64,000 nucleotides of DNA from Sphaerisporangium rufum (GTDB lineage Bacteria > Actinomycetota > Actinomycetes > Streptosporangiales > Streptosporangiaceae), in contig NZ_BOOU01000052.1 in the NCBI RefSeq assembly GCF_016863395.1, forward strand, positions 62,001-126,000, given 5' to 3'. The notes below the pieces were generated by a model. That model did not search any database. It saw only the letters and a list, made by a program, of their open reading frames with translations, and was not told the origin of the DNA. Positions 33,761 through 42,212 of this stretch are shown one piece after another (position 1 is the stretch's first letter; each line of letters opens with the position of its first letter). The position numbers and the translations under genes are program-made.

Positions 33761-34722
33761 GGGTACTGGTGACCGGTGGCGCCGGTTTCATCGGCGCCAA
33801 CCTGTGCCGCGCGCTCGCCGCCCGGCCCGAGGTCGAGCGGGTCACCGTGCTGGACGACCTCAGCAGCGGCGACCTGGTCAACCTGGCCGGTGTGGACGCC
33901 GACTTCGTGTTCGGCAGCGTGCTGGACGCCGGGCCGCTCGCCGAGCTGGTCGCCGGCGCCACCACCGTGGTGCACCTGGCGGCCCGGCCCTCGGTGCCGC
34001 GCTCGATCGCCGACCCGCTGGCGTCACACGCCGCCAACGCCACCGGGACGCTGCACGTGCTGGAGGCGTGCCGGACGACCATGCCGCACCTGATCGTCGC
34101 GTCCTCCTCCTCGGTGTACGGCGACAGCGCGGCGGAGTACAAGCACGAGGACCTGCCCACCCGGCCGTTGAGCCCGTACGGCGCCGCCAAGCTCGCCGCG
34201 GAGTGCTACGCGCTCGCCTACGCCGCGACCTTCGGGCTGCCGGTGCTGGCCTTCCGGTTCTTCAACGTCTACGGCCCGCTGCAACCGGCCGACCACGCCT
34301 ACGCGGCGGTGGTGCCGGCGTTCGTGGCCGCCGCGCTGCGAGGCGAGCCGGTGCCGGTGCACGGCGACGGCTCCCAGTCGCGTGACTTCACCTACGTCTC
34401 GTCGGTCACCGACGTGATCACCGACGCGGTGCTCCGCCGGGTCACTTCGCCGATCCCGGTGAACCTGGCCTTCGGCACCCGGGCCCGGCTGCTGGACGTC
34501 CGCGACGCGCTCGCCGCCGTCCTCGGCCGGCCGGTGGCGGCGGAGTTCGGGCCGCCCCGGCCGGGCGACATCCGCGAGTCGAGGTCCTCGCCCCGGCGGC
34601 TGGGCGAGCTCTTCCCGAAGGTGCGGGCCGTCCCGCTGGAGGAGGGGCTGCGCCGCACGGTCGCCTGGTTCGAGACCTTCACCCGGCCGTTGCCGGACCG
34701 GCGGCTCAACGCCGGCCGGTGA
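33757..34722 (+). CDS. NAD-dependent nucleotide-sugar epimerase (GalE/WbpP-like)
   Basis: 321 residues. Extended SDR with GGAGFIGANL, SSSSVYGDS, the catalytic YGAAK, and FFNVYGP. The layout fits UDP-glucose or UDP-GlcNAc 4-epimerases. ATG 33757 has GGAGG six bases upstream and overlaps the GT4 stop (ATGA). It could supply a UDP-Gal or UDP-GalNAc type donor; substrate not determinable by eye. Confidence 0.9.
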   Translation: MRVLVTGGAGFIGANLCRALAARPEVERVTVLDDLSSGDLVNLAGVDADFVFGSVLDAGPLAELVAGATTVVHLAARPSVPRSIADPLASHAANATGTLHVLEACRTTMPHLIVASSSSVYGDSAAEYKHEDLPTRPLSPYGAAKLAAECYALAYAATFGLPVLAFRFFNVYGPLQPADHAYAAVVPAFVAAALRGEPVPVHGDGSQSRDFTYVSSVTDVITDAVLRRVTSPIPVNLAFGTRARLLDVRDALAAVLGRPVAAEFGPPRPGDIRESRSSPRRLGELFPKVRAVPLEEGLRRTVAWFETFTRPLPDRRLNAGR

Positions 34723-34769
34723 CCGCGCCTACCGTCCCGCATCCGCCTTCGCACGCCATAGGAGTAGCC

Positions 34770-35768
34770 GTGAACGCAACGGCCGGGAAGACCTATCTCA
34801 TCACCGGCGGCAGCGGATTCGTCGGGTCGCATCTGACCGACGCGCTGCTCGCCCGCGGTGACTCGGTGGTGGTCCTGGACAACCTGTCGACCGGACGGCT
34901 GGAGAACATCGACCACGTCGCGGCACATCCGCTGCTGCGGTTCGTGCACGGGTCGGTGCTGGACGAGCTCATGGTCGACGAGCTGGTGCACCGCTGCGAC
35001 GTCGTGGTGCACCTGGCCGCCGCGGTCGGGGTGAAGCTGATCGTCGAGCAGCCGCTGCGCTCGCTGACCACCAACATCCGCGGCTCGGAGATCGTCATCG
35101 AGGCGGCGCACCGCTACCGGCGCAAGATCCTCATCACCAGCACCAGCGAGATCTACGGCAAGAACTCCACCGGCCCGCTGCCGGAGACCGCCGACCGCAT
35201 CCTCGGCAGCCCGGCGGTGGCCCGCTGGGCGTACAGCACCTCCAAGGCGGTGGACGAGATCCTCGCCAACGCCTACCACAAGGAGCGCGGCCTGCCGACG
35301 GTCATCGTGCGGTTGTTCAACACCGTGGGCCCGCGGCAGAGTCCGGCCTACGGGATGGTGATCCCGCGCCTGGTCCGCCAGGCGCTGCGCGGCGAGCCGC
35401 TGACGGTGTTCGGCGACGGCACCCAGACCCGCTGCTTCGCCCACGTGGCCGACGTGGTGGACGCCCTGCTGCGCCTGCTGGACCACCCGGACGCGGTCGG
35501 CGAGACCTTCAACGTGGGGTCCTCGCACGAGGTCAGCATCATGGAGCTGGCCAAGTGCATCATCGACCGCACCGGCACCACGGCGGGCATCGAGCAGATC
35601 CCTTACGCCGAGGCCTACGAGGCCGGCTTCGAGGACATGCTGCGCAGGGTGCCCGACACCGCCAAACTGCGCGCGCTCACCGGGTGGATGCCGCGGCGCA
35701 CCCTGCCCGACATCCTCACCGAGACCCTGGCCGAGGCCCGCGACGAGCTGAAGGCGCCGGCCCGGTGA
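34770..35768 (+). CDS. NAD-dependent epimerase/dehydratase
   Basis: 332 residues. Extended SDR with GGSGFVGSHL, TSTSEIYGKN and the YSTSK catalytic pair; RLFNTVGPRQSPAYGMVIP resembles the UDP-glucuronate decarboxylase/4-epimerase branch. GTG 34770 has AGGAG six bases upstream. The frame is open to a GTG at 34719 that overlaps the previous stop, an alternative start. Two adjacent epimerases suggest at least two modified nucleotide sugars feed the glycan. Which reaction each performs is not resolved. Confidence 0.88.
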   Translation: MNATAGKTYLITGGSGFVGSHLTDALLARGDSVVVLDNLSTGRLENIDHVAAHPLLRFVHGSVLDELMVDELVHRCDVVVHLAAAVGVKLIVEQPLRSLTTNIRGSEIVIEAAHRYRRKILITSTSEIYGKNSTGPLPETADRILGSPAVARWAYSTSKAVDEILANAYHKERGLPTVIVRLFNTVGPRQSPAYGMVIPRLVRQALRGEPLTVFGDGTQTRCFAHVADVVDALLRLLDHPDAVGETFNVGSSHEVSIMELAKCIIDRTGTTAGIEQIPYAEAYEAGFEDMLRRVPDTAKLRALTGWMPRRTLPDILTETLAEARDELKAPAR

Positions 35769-36805
35769 ACACCGCGAGCCTTCTGGCGGCCGCCCTCGCG
35801 GCGCTGGCGCTCAGCGCGGCGGCGGTCCGGCCGCTCGGCCGGCTGGCCTGGCGCCTCGGCATGATCGACCGGCCGACCGGCGGCCACAAGCGGCACCCGC
35901 GGCCGGTGCCCTACCTCGGCGGCGTGGCCCTCGCGCTCGGCGCCCTGGTCCCGCTGCCGCTGGTCGCCGGCCTGCCCGAGCGCCGCATCGCCGCGGTGGT
36001 GTGCGGCGCGCTGATCGTCGGGCTGGTGGGCCTGATCGACGACGCGCGCCCGCTGTCCCCGGTGACCAAGCTGGCGGTGCAGGGCGCCGCGGCCACCGGC
36101 GTCGTGCTCAACGGGGTGAGCGTCCCGCTGACCGGTGGCTGGGCCGACGGCCCGGTCACCCTGCTGTGGGTGGTGCTGCTCACCAACTCGTTCAACTTCC
36201 TCGACAACATGGACGGCGCCCTGGCCTCGGTGCTCACGGTGAGCGCGGCCCTGCTGGCCGCCGCCGCCTTCGCCACCGGCCGGCCCGGGCCCGGCCTGCT
36301 TCTCACCGCGCTGTGCTACGCCTGCCTGGGCTTCCTGCTGCACAACTGGCCGCCGGCGAAGATCTTCCTCGGGGACTGCGGGTCGCTGTTCGCCGGTTTC
36401 CTGTTCAGTTGTTCGGCCGTGCTGCTCACCGACGGGCAGCCGCCCGTCGCGGCGCTCGGCGGGCTGCTGCTGCCCACCTTCGTGGCCACGGTGGACACCG
36501 TCATGGTCGTCTGGCACCGGGCCCGGATCGGCCAGTCGCAGCTGCAGGGCGGTCACGACCACCTCTCCCACCGGCTGCGCGCGGCCGGGTTCGGCGAGCG
36601 GCAGGTCGCGCTCGCCCTGGCCGGGACGGCCGCGATCGCGGGGACGGCGCACTTCGCGATGGTCACCGGCCGGCTGTCCCCGCCGGTCACCACGGCGGCG
36701 GGCATCGGCGTCGCGGCGGTGCTCGTCGTCCTGGCGCGGCGGCTGCGCGCCCCGGATCCGGACCTCTCCCACACCCCTACGTTCGACATCAGCGAAAGGC
36801 GATGA
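35765..36805 (+). CDS. WecA/TagO-like polyprenyl-phosphate HexNAc-1-phosphate transferase
   Basis: 346 residues, about ten helices. Family motifs are all present: the cytoplasmic DD in GLIDDARPLSP, NFLDNMDG, the third-loop IFLGDCGSLF, and the fifth-loop His motif HDHLSHRL that binds the UDP-HexNAc. It moves a HexNAc-1-phosphate from UDP to undecaprenyl phosphate, the committed step for lipid-linked repeat units. GTG 35765 overlaps the epimerase stop (GTGA). It marks this as a Wzx/Wzy-type pathway starting on an undecaprenyl-PP-sugar. Confidence 0.92.
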   Translation: MNTASLLAAALAALALSAAAVRPLGRLAWRLGMIDRPTGGHKRHPRPVPYLGGVALALGALVPLPLVAGLPERRIAAVVCGALIVGLVGLIDDARPLSPVTKLAVQGAAATGVVLNGVSVPLTGGWADGPVTLLWVVLLTNSFNFLDNMDGALASVLTVSAALLAAAAFATGRPGPGLLLTALCYACLGFLLHNWPPAKIFLGDCGSLFAGFLFSCSAVLLTDGQPPVAALGGLLLPTFVATVDTVMVVWHRARIGQSQLQGGHDHLSHRLRAAGFGERQVALALAGTAAIAGTAHFAMVTGRLSPPVTTAAGIGVAAVLVVLARRLRAPDPDLSHTPTFDISERR

Positions 36806-36808
36806 TCA

Positions 36809-38206
36809 GTGGACCTGATCTCTCACGTGAGGCTGGCGCGCAGGTACTGGTTCCTGCTGCTGCCCGCCCTGCTCATCGGCGCGGTCGCCGCGATGGTCGT
36901 GACCGCCAACACCCCGCCCAGCTATCAGGCATCGCTCACGCTGCTGATAACGGGGAAGGAGGAGAGCAAGGGGAACGTCTACAGCGAGTTGCAGGCGATC
37001 GGGCTGTCCCAGCAGAAGGTGCAGTCCTACGCCAACCTGCTGATGAGCCGCCGGGTGGTCGGCCAGGTCCTCGCCAAGGACGGCCCGGGGCACGGCGTGG
37101 CCGGCGTCAAGGCCGAGGCGATCCCGCTGACCTCGCTACTGCGGGTCACCGTGGTGGACGGCGACCCGGCCCGGGCGGCCCGGCTGGCCAACGACCTGGC
37201 GACCACGTTCATCCACACCGTCGGGGAGATCGAGCATCCCGACCGTAAGGGTCGCTCAGGGGTGCGGGTCACCGTGGTGGACTCCGCCCAGCCGCCGGCG
37301 GCGCCGATCAGCCCCCGTCCGGTGCGCAACCTGGTGGTAGGGATGCTGCTCGCCCTGATCGGGGCGTACGGCACGCTGCTGCTCCGCGAGCGGCTGGACA
37401 CCCGGATCCGCTCGCTTGAGCAGTTGCACGCCGTCGCCGGAGCGCCGGTGCTCGGGGTGATCCCGCGCGAGCGCGACGCCGAGCGCAACCCGCTGGTCGT
37501 GCGGCAGGAGGGCGCCTCGTCCCGGGCCGAGGCGTTCCGCGCGCTGCGCACCAACCTGCAGTTCCTCGGCGTGGACCGCCGGCCGCGGGCCCTGGTGGTC
37601 ACCAGCTGCCTGCCCGAGGAGGGCAAGACCTCCACGGCCACCAACCTGGCGATCGTCTTCGCGCAGGCCGGCTGGCGGGTGCTGCTGGTGGACGCCGACC
37701 TGCGCAGGCCGCGGGTGCCCGCCTATCTGGGCATCGAGGGGGCGGCCGGGCTCACCGACGTGCTGATCGGCGAGGCCGCCCTGGAGGACGTGGTCCAGCC
37801 GTGGGGCGAGGGGGAGCCGCCGGTGGCGGTGCTGCCGAGCGGCCAGGTGCCGGCCAACCCCAGCGAGTTGCTCGGCTCGGAGGCGATGCGAAAGCTCGTC
37901 ACCCGGCTGACCGCGCAGTACGACATGGTCATCTTCGACAGCTCGCCGCTGCTGCCGGTCACCGACGCCGCCGCCCTGTCGGCCATCTGCGACGAGGTGC
38001 TGCTGGTCTGCCGGATGGGCATGACCCGGCGCGGGCACCTGACCCGCGCCCGCGAGCTGCTCGACCCGGTGCACGCCCGGACCGTCGGGACGGTGCTGAA
38101 CTTCGTGCCGCCCAAGGCCGACGAGCGGTACGGCTACAGCGCGGGCGCCCGTTACGGGTACGAGTCCGACCTCAGCAAGGAGCCGATGCCGGCCGCCGGC
38201 GGGTGA
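36809..38206 (+). CDS. Wzc/CpsCD-type chain-length regulator and tyrosine autokinase
   Basis: 465 residues. The N-terminal Wzz domain has helices near 13-33 and 170-190 enclosing an outer loop; the second helix is preceded by a Pro-rich PPAAPISPRP motif. The C-terminal BY-kinase has Walker A SCLPEEGKTST, Walker A' VLLVDADLRRP and Walker B MVIFDSSPLL. A Tyr cluster (YGYSAGARYGYES) near the end is the likely autophosphorylation site. It controls polymer length and export by phosphorylation cycles. GTG 36809 lies three bases after the WecA-like stop. Its last 35 bp overlap the opposing phosphatase gene. Confidence 0.92.
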   Translation: MDLISHVRLARRYWFLLLPALLIGAVAAMVVTANTPPSYQASLTLLITGKEESKGNVYSELQAIGLSQQKVQSYANLLMSRRVVGQVLAKDGPGHGVAGVKAEAIPLTSLLRVTVVDGDPARAARLANDLATTFIHTVGEIEHPDRKGRSGVRVTVVDSAQPPAAPISPRPVRNLVVGMLLALIGAYGTLLLRERLDTRIRSLEQLHAVAGAPVLGVIPRERDAERNPLVVRQEGASSRAEAFRALRTNLQFLGVDRRPRALVVTSCLPEEGKTSTATNLAIVFAQAGWRVLLVDADLRRPRVPAYLGIEGAAGLTDVLIGEAALEDVVQPWGEGEPPVAVLPSGQVPANPSELLGSEAMRKLVTRLTAQYDMVIFDSSPLLPVTDAAALSAICDEVLLVCRMGMTRRGHLTRARELLDPVHARTVGTVLNFVPPKADERYGYSAGARYGYESDLSKEPMPAAGG

Positions 38207-38942
38207 CCGGCGCGGTGAGCAGGGCCAGCGGCACCCGCAGCGCGTCGGTCAGCCGGCGGGCGGTCAGCCGGTAGGCGAAGGCGGGCGCCCCGTAGGGGTC
38301 CGGGATGTCGGGCTGCTCCACCTGGACCAGCCCGCGCCGGGCCCGCACGGCCGCCAGCAGCGCGCCGGCCCGGGCCACCGGGTCGGCGTGACAGGTGATC
38401 GTCGAGGCGTCCACCGCGGCGGCCAGCGTGCCGAACTCCACGATGGTGAACATGCGGCCGGCGCCACGCGGATGCAGCCGGGCCACCCGGGCCCGGTGCG
38501 ACTGGGCGGCCGTCAGCACCAGGTCGGCCTCGCGCACGATGCCGGCGGTGAGCCGCCGCGCGGCGAAGCCGTCGCTGTCCGCGCCGGCCTGCCGCAGCAC
38601 GTGGACCGCGGGTGTGCTCATCGGCGCCCCGTCCACCGCGTCGGTGCCCGCGCTGGCCGCGACGATGGGCGAGTCCGGGCCGAGCGCGGCCCGGGTGAGG
38701 CGCTCGGCGATCGGCGACCGGCACAGGTTGCCGGTGCAGACGAACAGGATGCCGAACCGGGCGGGCCCGTCGCCGTCCGATGGGGCCGGACCTGCCGGAC
38801 CTGCCGGACCGCCCGCCGCGCGGCCGCCCGGCGGCGGCCCGCCGGGCTCGCCTGGCAGCGGAGCACGGTCCATGAGGTCACGGTAACCGGGACCGGGCCG
38901 GGGGCCGGGGCGCGACGCGCGCCGTTTACTCTCTCCGCACAT
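38172..38942 (-). CDS. Low-molecular-weight protein-tyrosine phosphatase
   Basis: 256 residues from ATG 38942. The catalytic loop CTGNLCRSP (C-x5-R) lies after an unusually long Pro/Gly-rich N-tail, and the general-acid Asp is in DIPDPYG. This is the Wzb/EtP type that removes phosphate from Wzc-like kinases. ATG 38873 is an alternative start that would shorten the tail by 23 residues; neither start has a convincing ribosome site. It is tail-to-tail with the kinase and overlaps it by 35 bp, fitting a kinase/phosphatase pair. Confidence 0.87.
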   Translation of the reverse strand: MCGESKRRASRPGPRPGPGYRDLMDRAPLPGEPGGPPPGGRAAGGPAGPAGPAPSDGDGPARFGILFVCTGNLCRSPIAERLTRAALGPDSPIVAASAGTDAVDGAPMSTPAVHVLRQAGADSDGFAARRLTAGIVREADLVLTAAQSHRARVARLHPRGAGRMFTIVEFGTLAAAVDASTITCHADPVARAGALLAAVRARRGLVQVEQPDIPDPYGAPAFAYRLTARRLTDALRVPLALLTAPVTRRRPASAPC

Positions 38943-38943
38943 A

Positions 38944-38958
38944 CTCCGGATTCCGGAG
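38944..38958. promoter_or_regulatory. Palindrome upstream of the phosphatase
   Basis: CTCCGGA-T-TCCGGAG, a perfect 15-base palindrome in the 54-bp gap before the phosphatase start. The spacer is too small for a strong hairpin, so a protein-binding site is more likely. Confidence 0.4.
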
Positions 38959-38996
38959 ATGACAGATATGACGCCATTGAGCGGCCTGCTGGGGTT

Positions 38997-40862
38997 TCAG
39001 CGCGGGCAGCCGGACCGGTCGTCGGCGATCCGGGTGAGCTGCGGCCGGGCCAGCGGCTGCACCGGCACCGCGGGGGCCGCCGCCGAATACGGCTCGACCA
39101 GGTCGAGCTCCAGGATGCGCGCCCGCCGCGGCGCCATCTCCAGCACCGCCGAGAACACCGGATGCGACCGCTCGGTCTCGGCGATGAGATTCACCGGCAC
39201 GCCGTCCAGCCGGGCCGCCCGCAGCCGGGCCCCCACCGCCGCGTACAGCGACACCCACAGCTTGTTGGCGCCCGGGACGTGCGCCCGGCCCGGCGCGTCC
39301 AGCCGGCCGGCGACATAGCCGGGCAGCGGCCCGGCCGGCACGTCGTTGACCAGCCGGGCCCGCACGGTCGTGCGCCGCTCGGCGCCCGCGCAGCGGCGCA
39401 GCCGGTAGTGGAGCGTGCGGCCCAGGTAGAAGTCCAGCTTGCCGCCGGCGGAGTTGTTCACCACCAGTTGCGCGTACGGCCCCGGGGTCTCCGGCAGCAC
39501 CCCGCCCAGCGGGGTCGGCGACAGCCGCCGCTCCTCGGCGTCGTGCCGGCTCCAGACCTGCAGGCGGCGCTCCCCCGCCAGCCGTGCCAGCACCGGCACC
39601 ATCCGGAACGGCCGGGCGAACGTCCGGGGCAGCCGGCCGGCGACGGCCTCGGCGATGGTGAGCAGGAACCGCTTGCGCGCCCGCTGGTCGGGATAGCGCT
39701 CGTAGGCCACCCGCTCGGTGAGGTCCACCACCCCGCCCGCGGTCACCTTCTCCCCGCCGGGCAGCGTCACCGGGCCGGTGACCTCCAGCAGGTAGGACAG
39801 TCCGACCGGGTCGATGGCCACCGCGCCGTCCAGCCGGCGGCCGGTGGTGCGCTCCCACAGTCCCGTCCAGGTCCGCGCCGCGTACGGCAGGTGCGGCGAC
39901 AGGTTGGAGATGGACATCAGCCGGGTCGCGTCCGCCCCGTAGCGGGCCTGGAAGGCGGGGCCGTGGTCGACGACCGGCACCGGGCTGCCGGCCAGCCGGT
40001 CGTCGGCGGCCAGGCCGCGCACGGTGACCCGCCCCCGGTCGGCGGCCAGGATGCCGTAGGCGCCCACCAGCCCGCCGGTGCCGCGAGCCTCGGCGTTGGT
40101 CTGGAACGCCAGGAAGTACCCGCGCGGGCCGGCGTGCCCGAGCATCGGCGGCAGCAGCGCCGCGGCGGTGGCGGCGTCGCCGAGCCGGTCGCGCAGCCCG
40201 GCCACCTCGCGGCGCACCGAGGCCAGCGCCCGGTCCACCGAGTCCACGCCGGTGCGGGCGGGCAGTTCCGACAGGTCGGCGCCGGTGCGGGCCAGCCGGG
40301 CGGTGCCGGCGTCCAGCACCGGGGCGGCGGCGGCGAGCTGGGCCAGCAGCTGGCGAACGTCGCCGAGCGAGTGCCTGCGGGTGGTGAGGAACACCGCGCC
40401 GGCCCGCCGCACGTCGGCGAGCACGCCGGTCAGCTCCGCCGAGCCCACCGCGAGCCCGCGCACCGTCGTCGCCGCGTCGCCGGCCACCGGCGCCCGCGCG
40501 AGCAGCCACCACGTCGGCCCGCCGGTGAGCCGGCGCGCCTCGGTGGCGTGCGCGCGGGCGCTCGCCAGCGCGGCGCCCATCCGCTCGGTGTCGCCGGCCG
40601 CCATCGCGACGCGCATCCGCATCAGGTCGCTGCGGGCCGCCTCCAGGTGGTCGCGGGTGTCCACCGCCAGGTGCGCCGCCCGGCCCGCGCCGAGTGCCGC
40701 CAGGCCGGCCGCGGCGAGCCCGCCGAGCACCACCCGCCGCCACCGGCCGCCGGTGCGGGCCCGGGTCCCGATCCCGGGCGGGACCGGCGCGCCGGGCAGG
40801 GTGTCGTCCGCGGCCGGCGGGTGCGCGCCCGCCGCGGTGTGCTCCCGGCCCGGCCCGGTCAC
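38997..40862 (-). CDS. DUF4012 protein
   Basis: 621 residues. A cytoplasmic Pro-rich N-tail is followed by one membrane helix near 45-60 and a large extracytoplasmic region. The DUF4012 core is marked by FQTNAEARGTGGLVGAYG and later VVNNSAGGKLDFYLGRTL. Family function is unestablished; members occur near surface-polysaccharide genes in Gram-positive bacteria. GTG 40862 overlaps the LPxTG gene stop by four bases (GTGA), so the two are co-translated. Confidence 0.88.
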   Translation of the reverse strand: MTGPGREHTAAGAHPPAADDTLPGAPVPPGIGTRARTGGRWRRVVLGGLAAAGLAALGAGRAAHLAVDTRDHLEAARSDLMRMRVAMAAGDTERMGAALASARAHATEARRLTGGPTWWLLARAPVAGDAATTVRGLAVGSAELTGVLADVRRAGAVFLTTRRHSLGDVRQLLAQLAAAAPVLDAGTARLARTGADLSELPARTGVDSVDRALASVRREVAGLRDRLGDAATAAALLPPMLGHAGPRGYFLAFQTNAEARGTGGLVGAYGILAADRGRVTVRGLAADDRLAGSPVPVVDHGPAFQARYGADATRLMSISNLSPHLPYAARTWTGLWERTTGRRLDGAVAIDPVGLSYLLEVTGPVTLPGGEKVTAGGVVDLTERVAYERYPDQRARKRFLLTIAEAVAGRLPRTFARPFRMVPVLARLAGERRLQVWSRHDAEERRLSPTPLGGVLPETPGPYAQLVVNNSAGGKLDFYLGRTLHYRLRRCAGAERRTTVRARLVNDVPAGPLPGYVAGRLDAPGRAHVPGANKLWVSLYAAVGARLRAARLDGVPVNLIAETERSHPVFSAVLEMAPRRARILELDLVEPYSAAAPAVPVQPLARPQLTRIADDRSGCPR

Positions 40863-42019
40863 CGGAACAGCCGGCCGCGGGACGGGCGGCGCAGGGTGGA
40901 GGCCAAGGCGACGCCGCCCGCGATGAGCAGCGTGCCGCCGAGAACGGCCAGCGCCGCCAGCGGGGCGCCGGTCACCGGCAGCCGCGCGCCGGGCGTGCTC
41001 CGCGCGGCCGGGGACGTCCCCGCAGGCCCGCCGGGCGCCTGCGCACCGGATCCGCCTCCGGGCGCCCGCTCACCGGCCCGGCCGCCGCCACCGCTCGCCT
41101 GCTCCTCTTGCCCGAGCAGCCGGTCGGCCTGGATCACTTCCTGGTCGCCGGCCGCCGCATCGCCGGTGAAGGCGGCGGGGCTGCCGTCCAGCCGGTGAAC
41201 GACCCTCCCGGGGAGCCTTGCGGTCGAACCGCCGGCCGCGGCGGCGGCACCCGTGGCCGGGACACCGGCCATTCCGGTTCCCGGCACGCTCGCCGCCGGC
41301 AGGGTGCCGGCGGCCGTCGAGGTCGACGCCGCCGCGCCGGACCCGCCGGCCGCCGGAGCGGAGGCGCCAGGCGCGGTCGCGCCTGGAACGGCCGTACCCG
41401 AGCCGGTGGTGCCGGTGGCCGCCGGGCCCGCCTGGGCGCCGGCACGCGCGGCTCCGCCCGGTCCGGGTGTCCCGGCCGCGCCGGTTGCCGGCCGCTGCGG
41501 GACGGCCGAGGCGGCCGGTGCGGCCTGCGCTCCGGGCGCCCCGGCCGGAGTGGTCCGGCCGGGCGTCGCCGTCCCGGCGGCGTTCCCCCGCCCCGCCGCG
41601 CCCACCGGCGGCACCGAGCACGGGCCGGTCCAGGTCGAGGTCTCGCCGCCGGTGTACCGCGACTGCACGAAGTAGGTGTAGCCGGTGGCCGGGTCCACGG
41701 TGTCGATGTAGGACGTCACGTTGCCGAGCGTGATCAGCAGCGACTCGCCCGGCCACAGGCGGGTGATGTTGTACCCGGCCAGCCCGGCGGTCTCCAGCGG
41801 CGCGAGCCAGGCCACCGTCACCGTGGTCGGCGAGGTGCGGGTGCAGGTCAGATTCCGCGGCGCCCGCACCGTGGGCGGCACCGGCGGGTAGGGCTGCGCC
41901 GGGACCGCCATCGGCCGGCCCGCCGCGGCGGCCGCGGCCGCCGGCCCGGCGGTGCCGAGCGCCGGCAGGGCCGCGAGCGCCACCGCGAGCGCCAGCGGAA
42001 CGCCGCGCAAGACCATCAT
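40859..42019 (-). CDS. LPxTG-anchored protein with fibronectin type III domain (1)
   Basis: 386 residues. A signal peptide (cleavage near AAAA) precedes a PYPPVPP stretch, one FnIII-like domain (about 55-135, with TVTVAWLAPLETAGLAGYNI), a long Ala/Gly/Pro/Thr-rich stalk, and the sorting signal LPVTG, hydrophobic helix and Arg-rich tail. Sortase should link it to peptidoglycan. ATG 42019 has GGGGGGAG seven bases upstream; an adjacent ATG (42016) would serve too. The DUF4012 gene follows with a GTGA overlap. Confidence 0.9.
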   Translation of the reverse strand: MMVLRGVPLALAVALAALPALGTAGPAAAAAAAGRPMAVPAQPYPPVPPTVRAPRNLTCTRTSPTTVTVAWLAPLETAGLAGYNITRLWPGESLLITLGNVTSYIDTVDPATGYTYFVQSRYTGGETSTWTGPCSVPPVGAAGRGNAAGTATPGRTTPAGAPGAQAAPAASAVPQRPATGAAGTPGPGGAARAGAQAGPAATGTTGSGTAVPGATAPGASAPAAGGSGAAASTSTAAGTLPAASVPGTGMAGVPATGAAAAAGGSTARLPGRVVHRLDGSPAAFTGDAAAGDQEVIQADRLLGQEEQASGGGGRAGERAPGGGSGAQAPGGPAGTSPAARSTPGARLPVTGAPLAALAVLGGTLLIAGGVALASTLRRPSRGRLFR

Positions 42020-42136
42020 GACGAATCTCCCCCCGCGAGCCGGCCCGTGCAGGTCCGGTGCGCGCCGGCCGGCGCGCCCGTGACATCCGGTTCTATGCCC
42101 GCGAGCCGCCGGGCGCCCCGGCAGGTGTCCAGCCCT

Positions 42137-42154
42137 TACCAAAAGATCACCGGC
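42137..42154 (-). promoter_or_regulatory. Shared 18-bp element upstream of LPxTG gene 1
   Basis: On the plus strand TACCAAAAGATCACCGGC, 118 bp from ATG 42019. It matches 17 of 18 positions with the element before LPxTG gene 2. Confidence 0.55.
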
Positions 42155-42212
42155 AGATCACCCGCCCGGCAGGCGAGCCGGCATGGGATGTGCGGAATGG
42201 GAGATATGCCGG

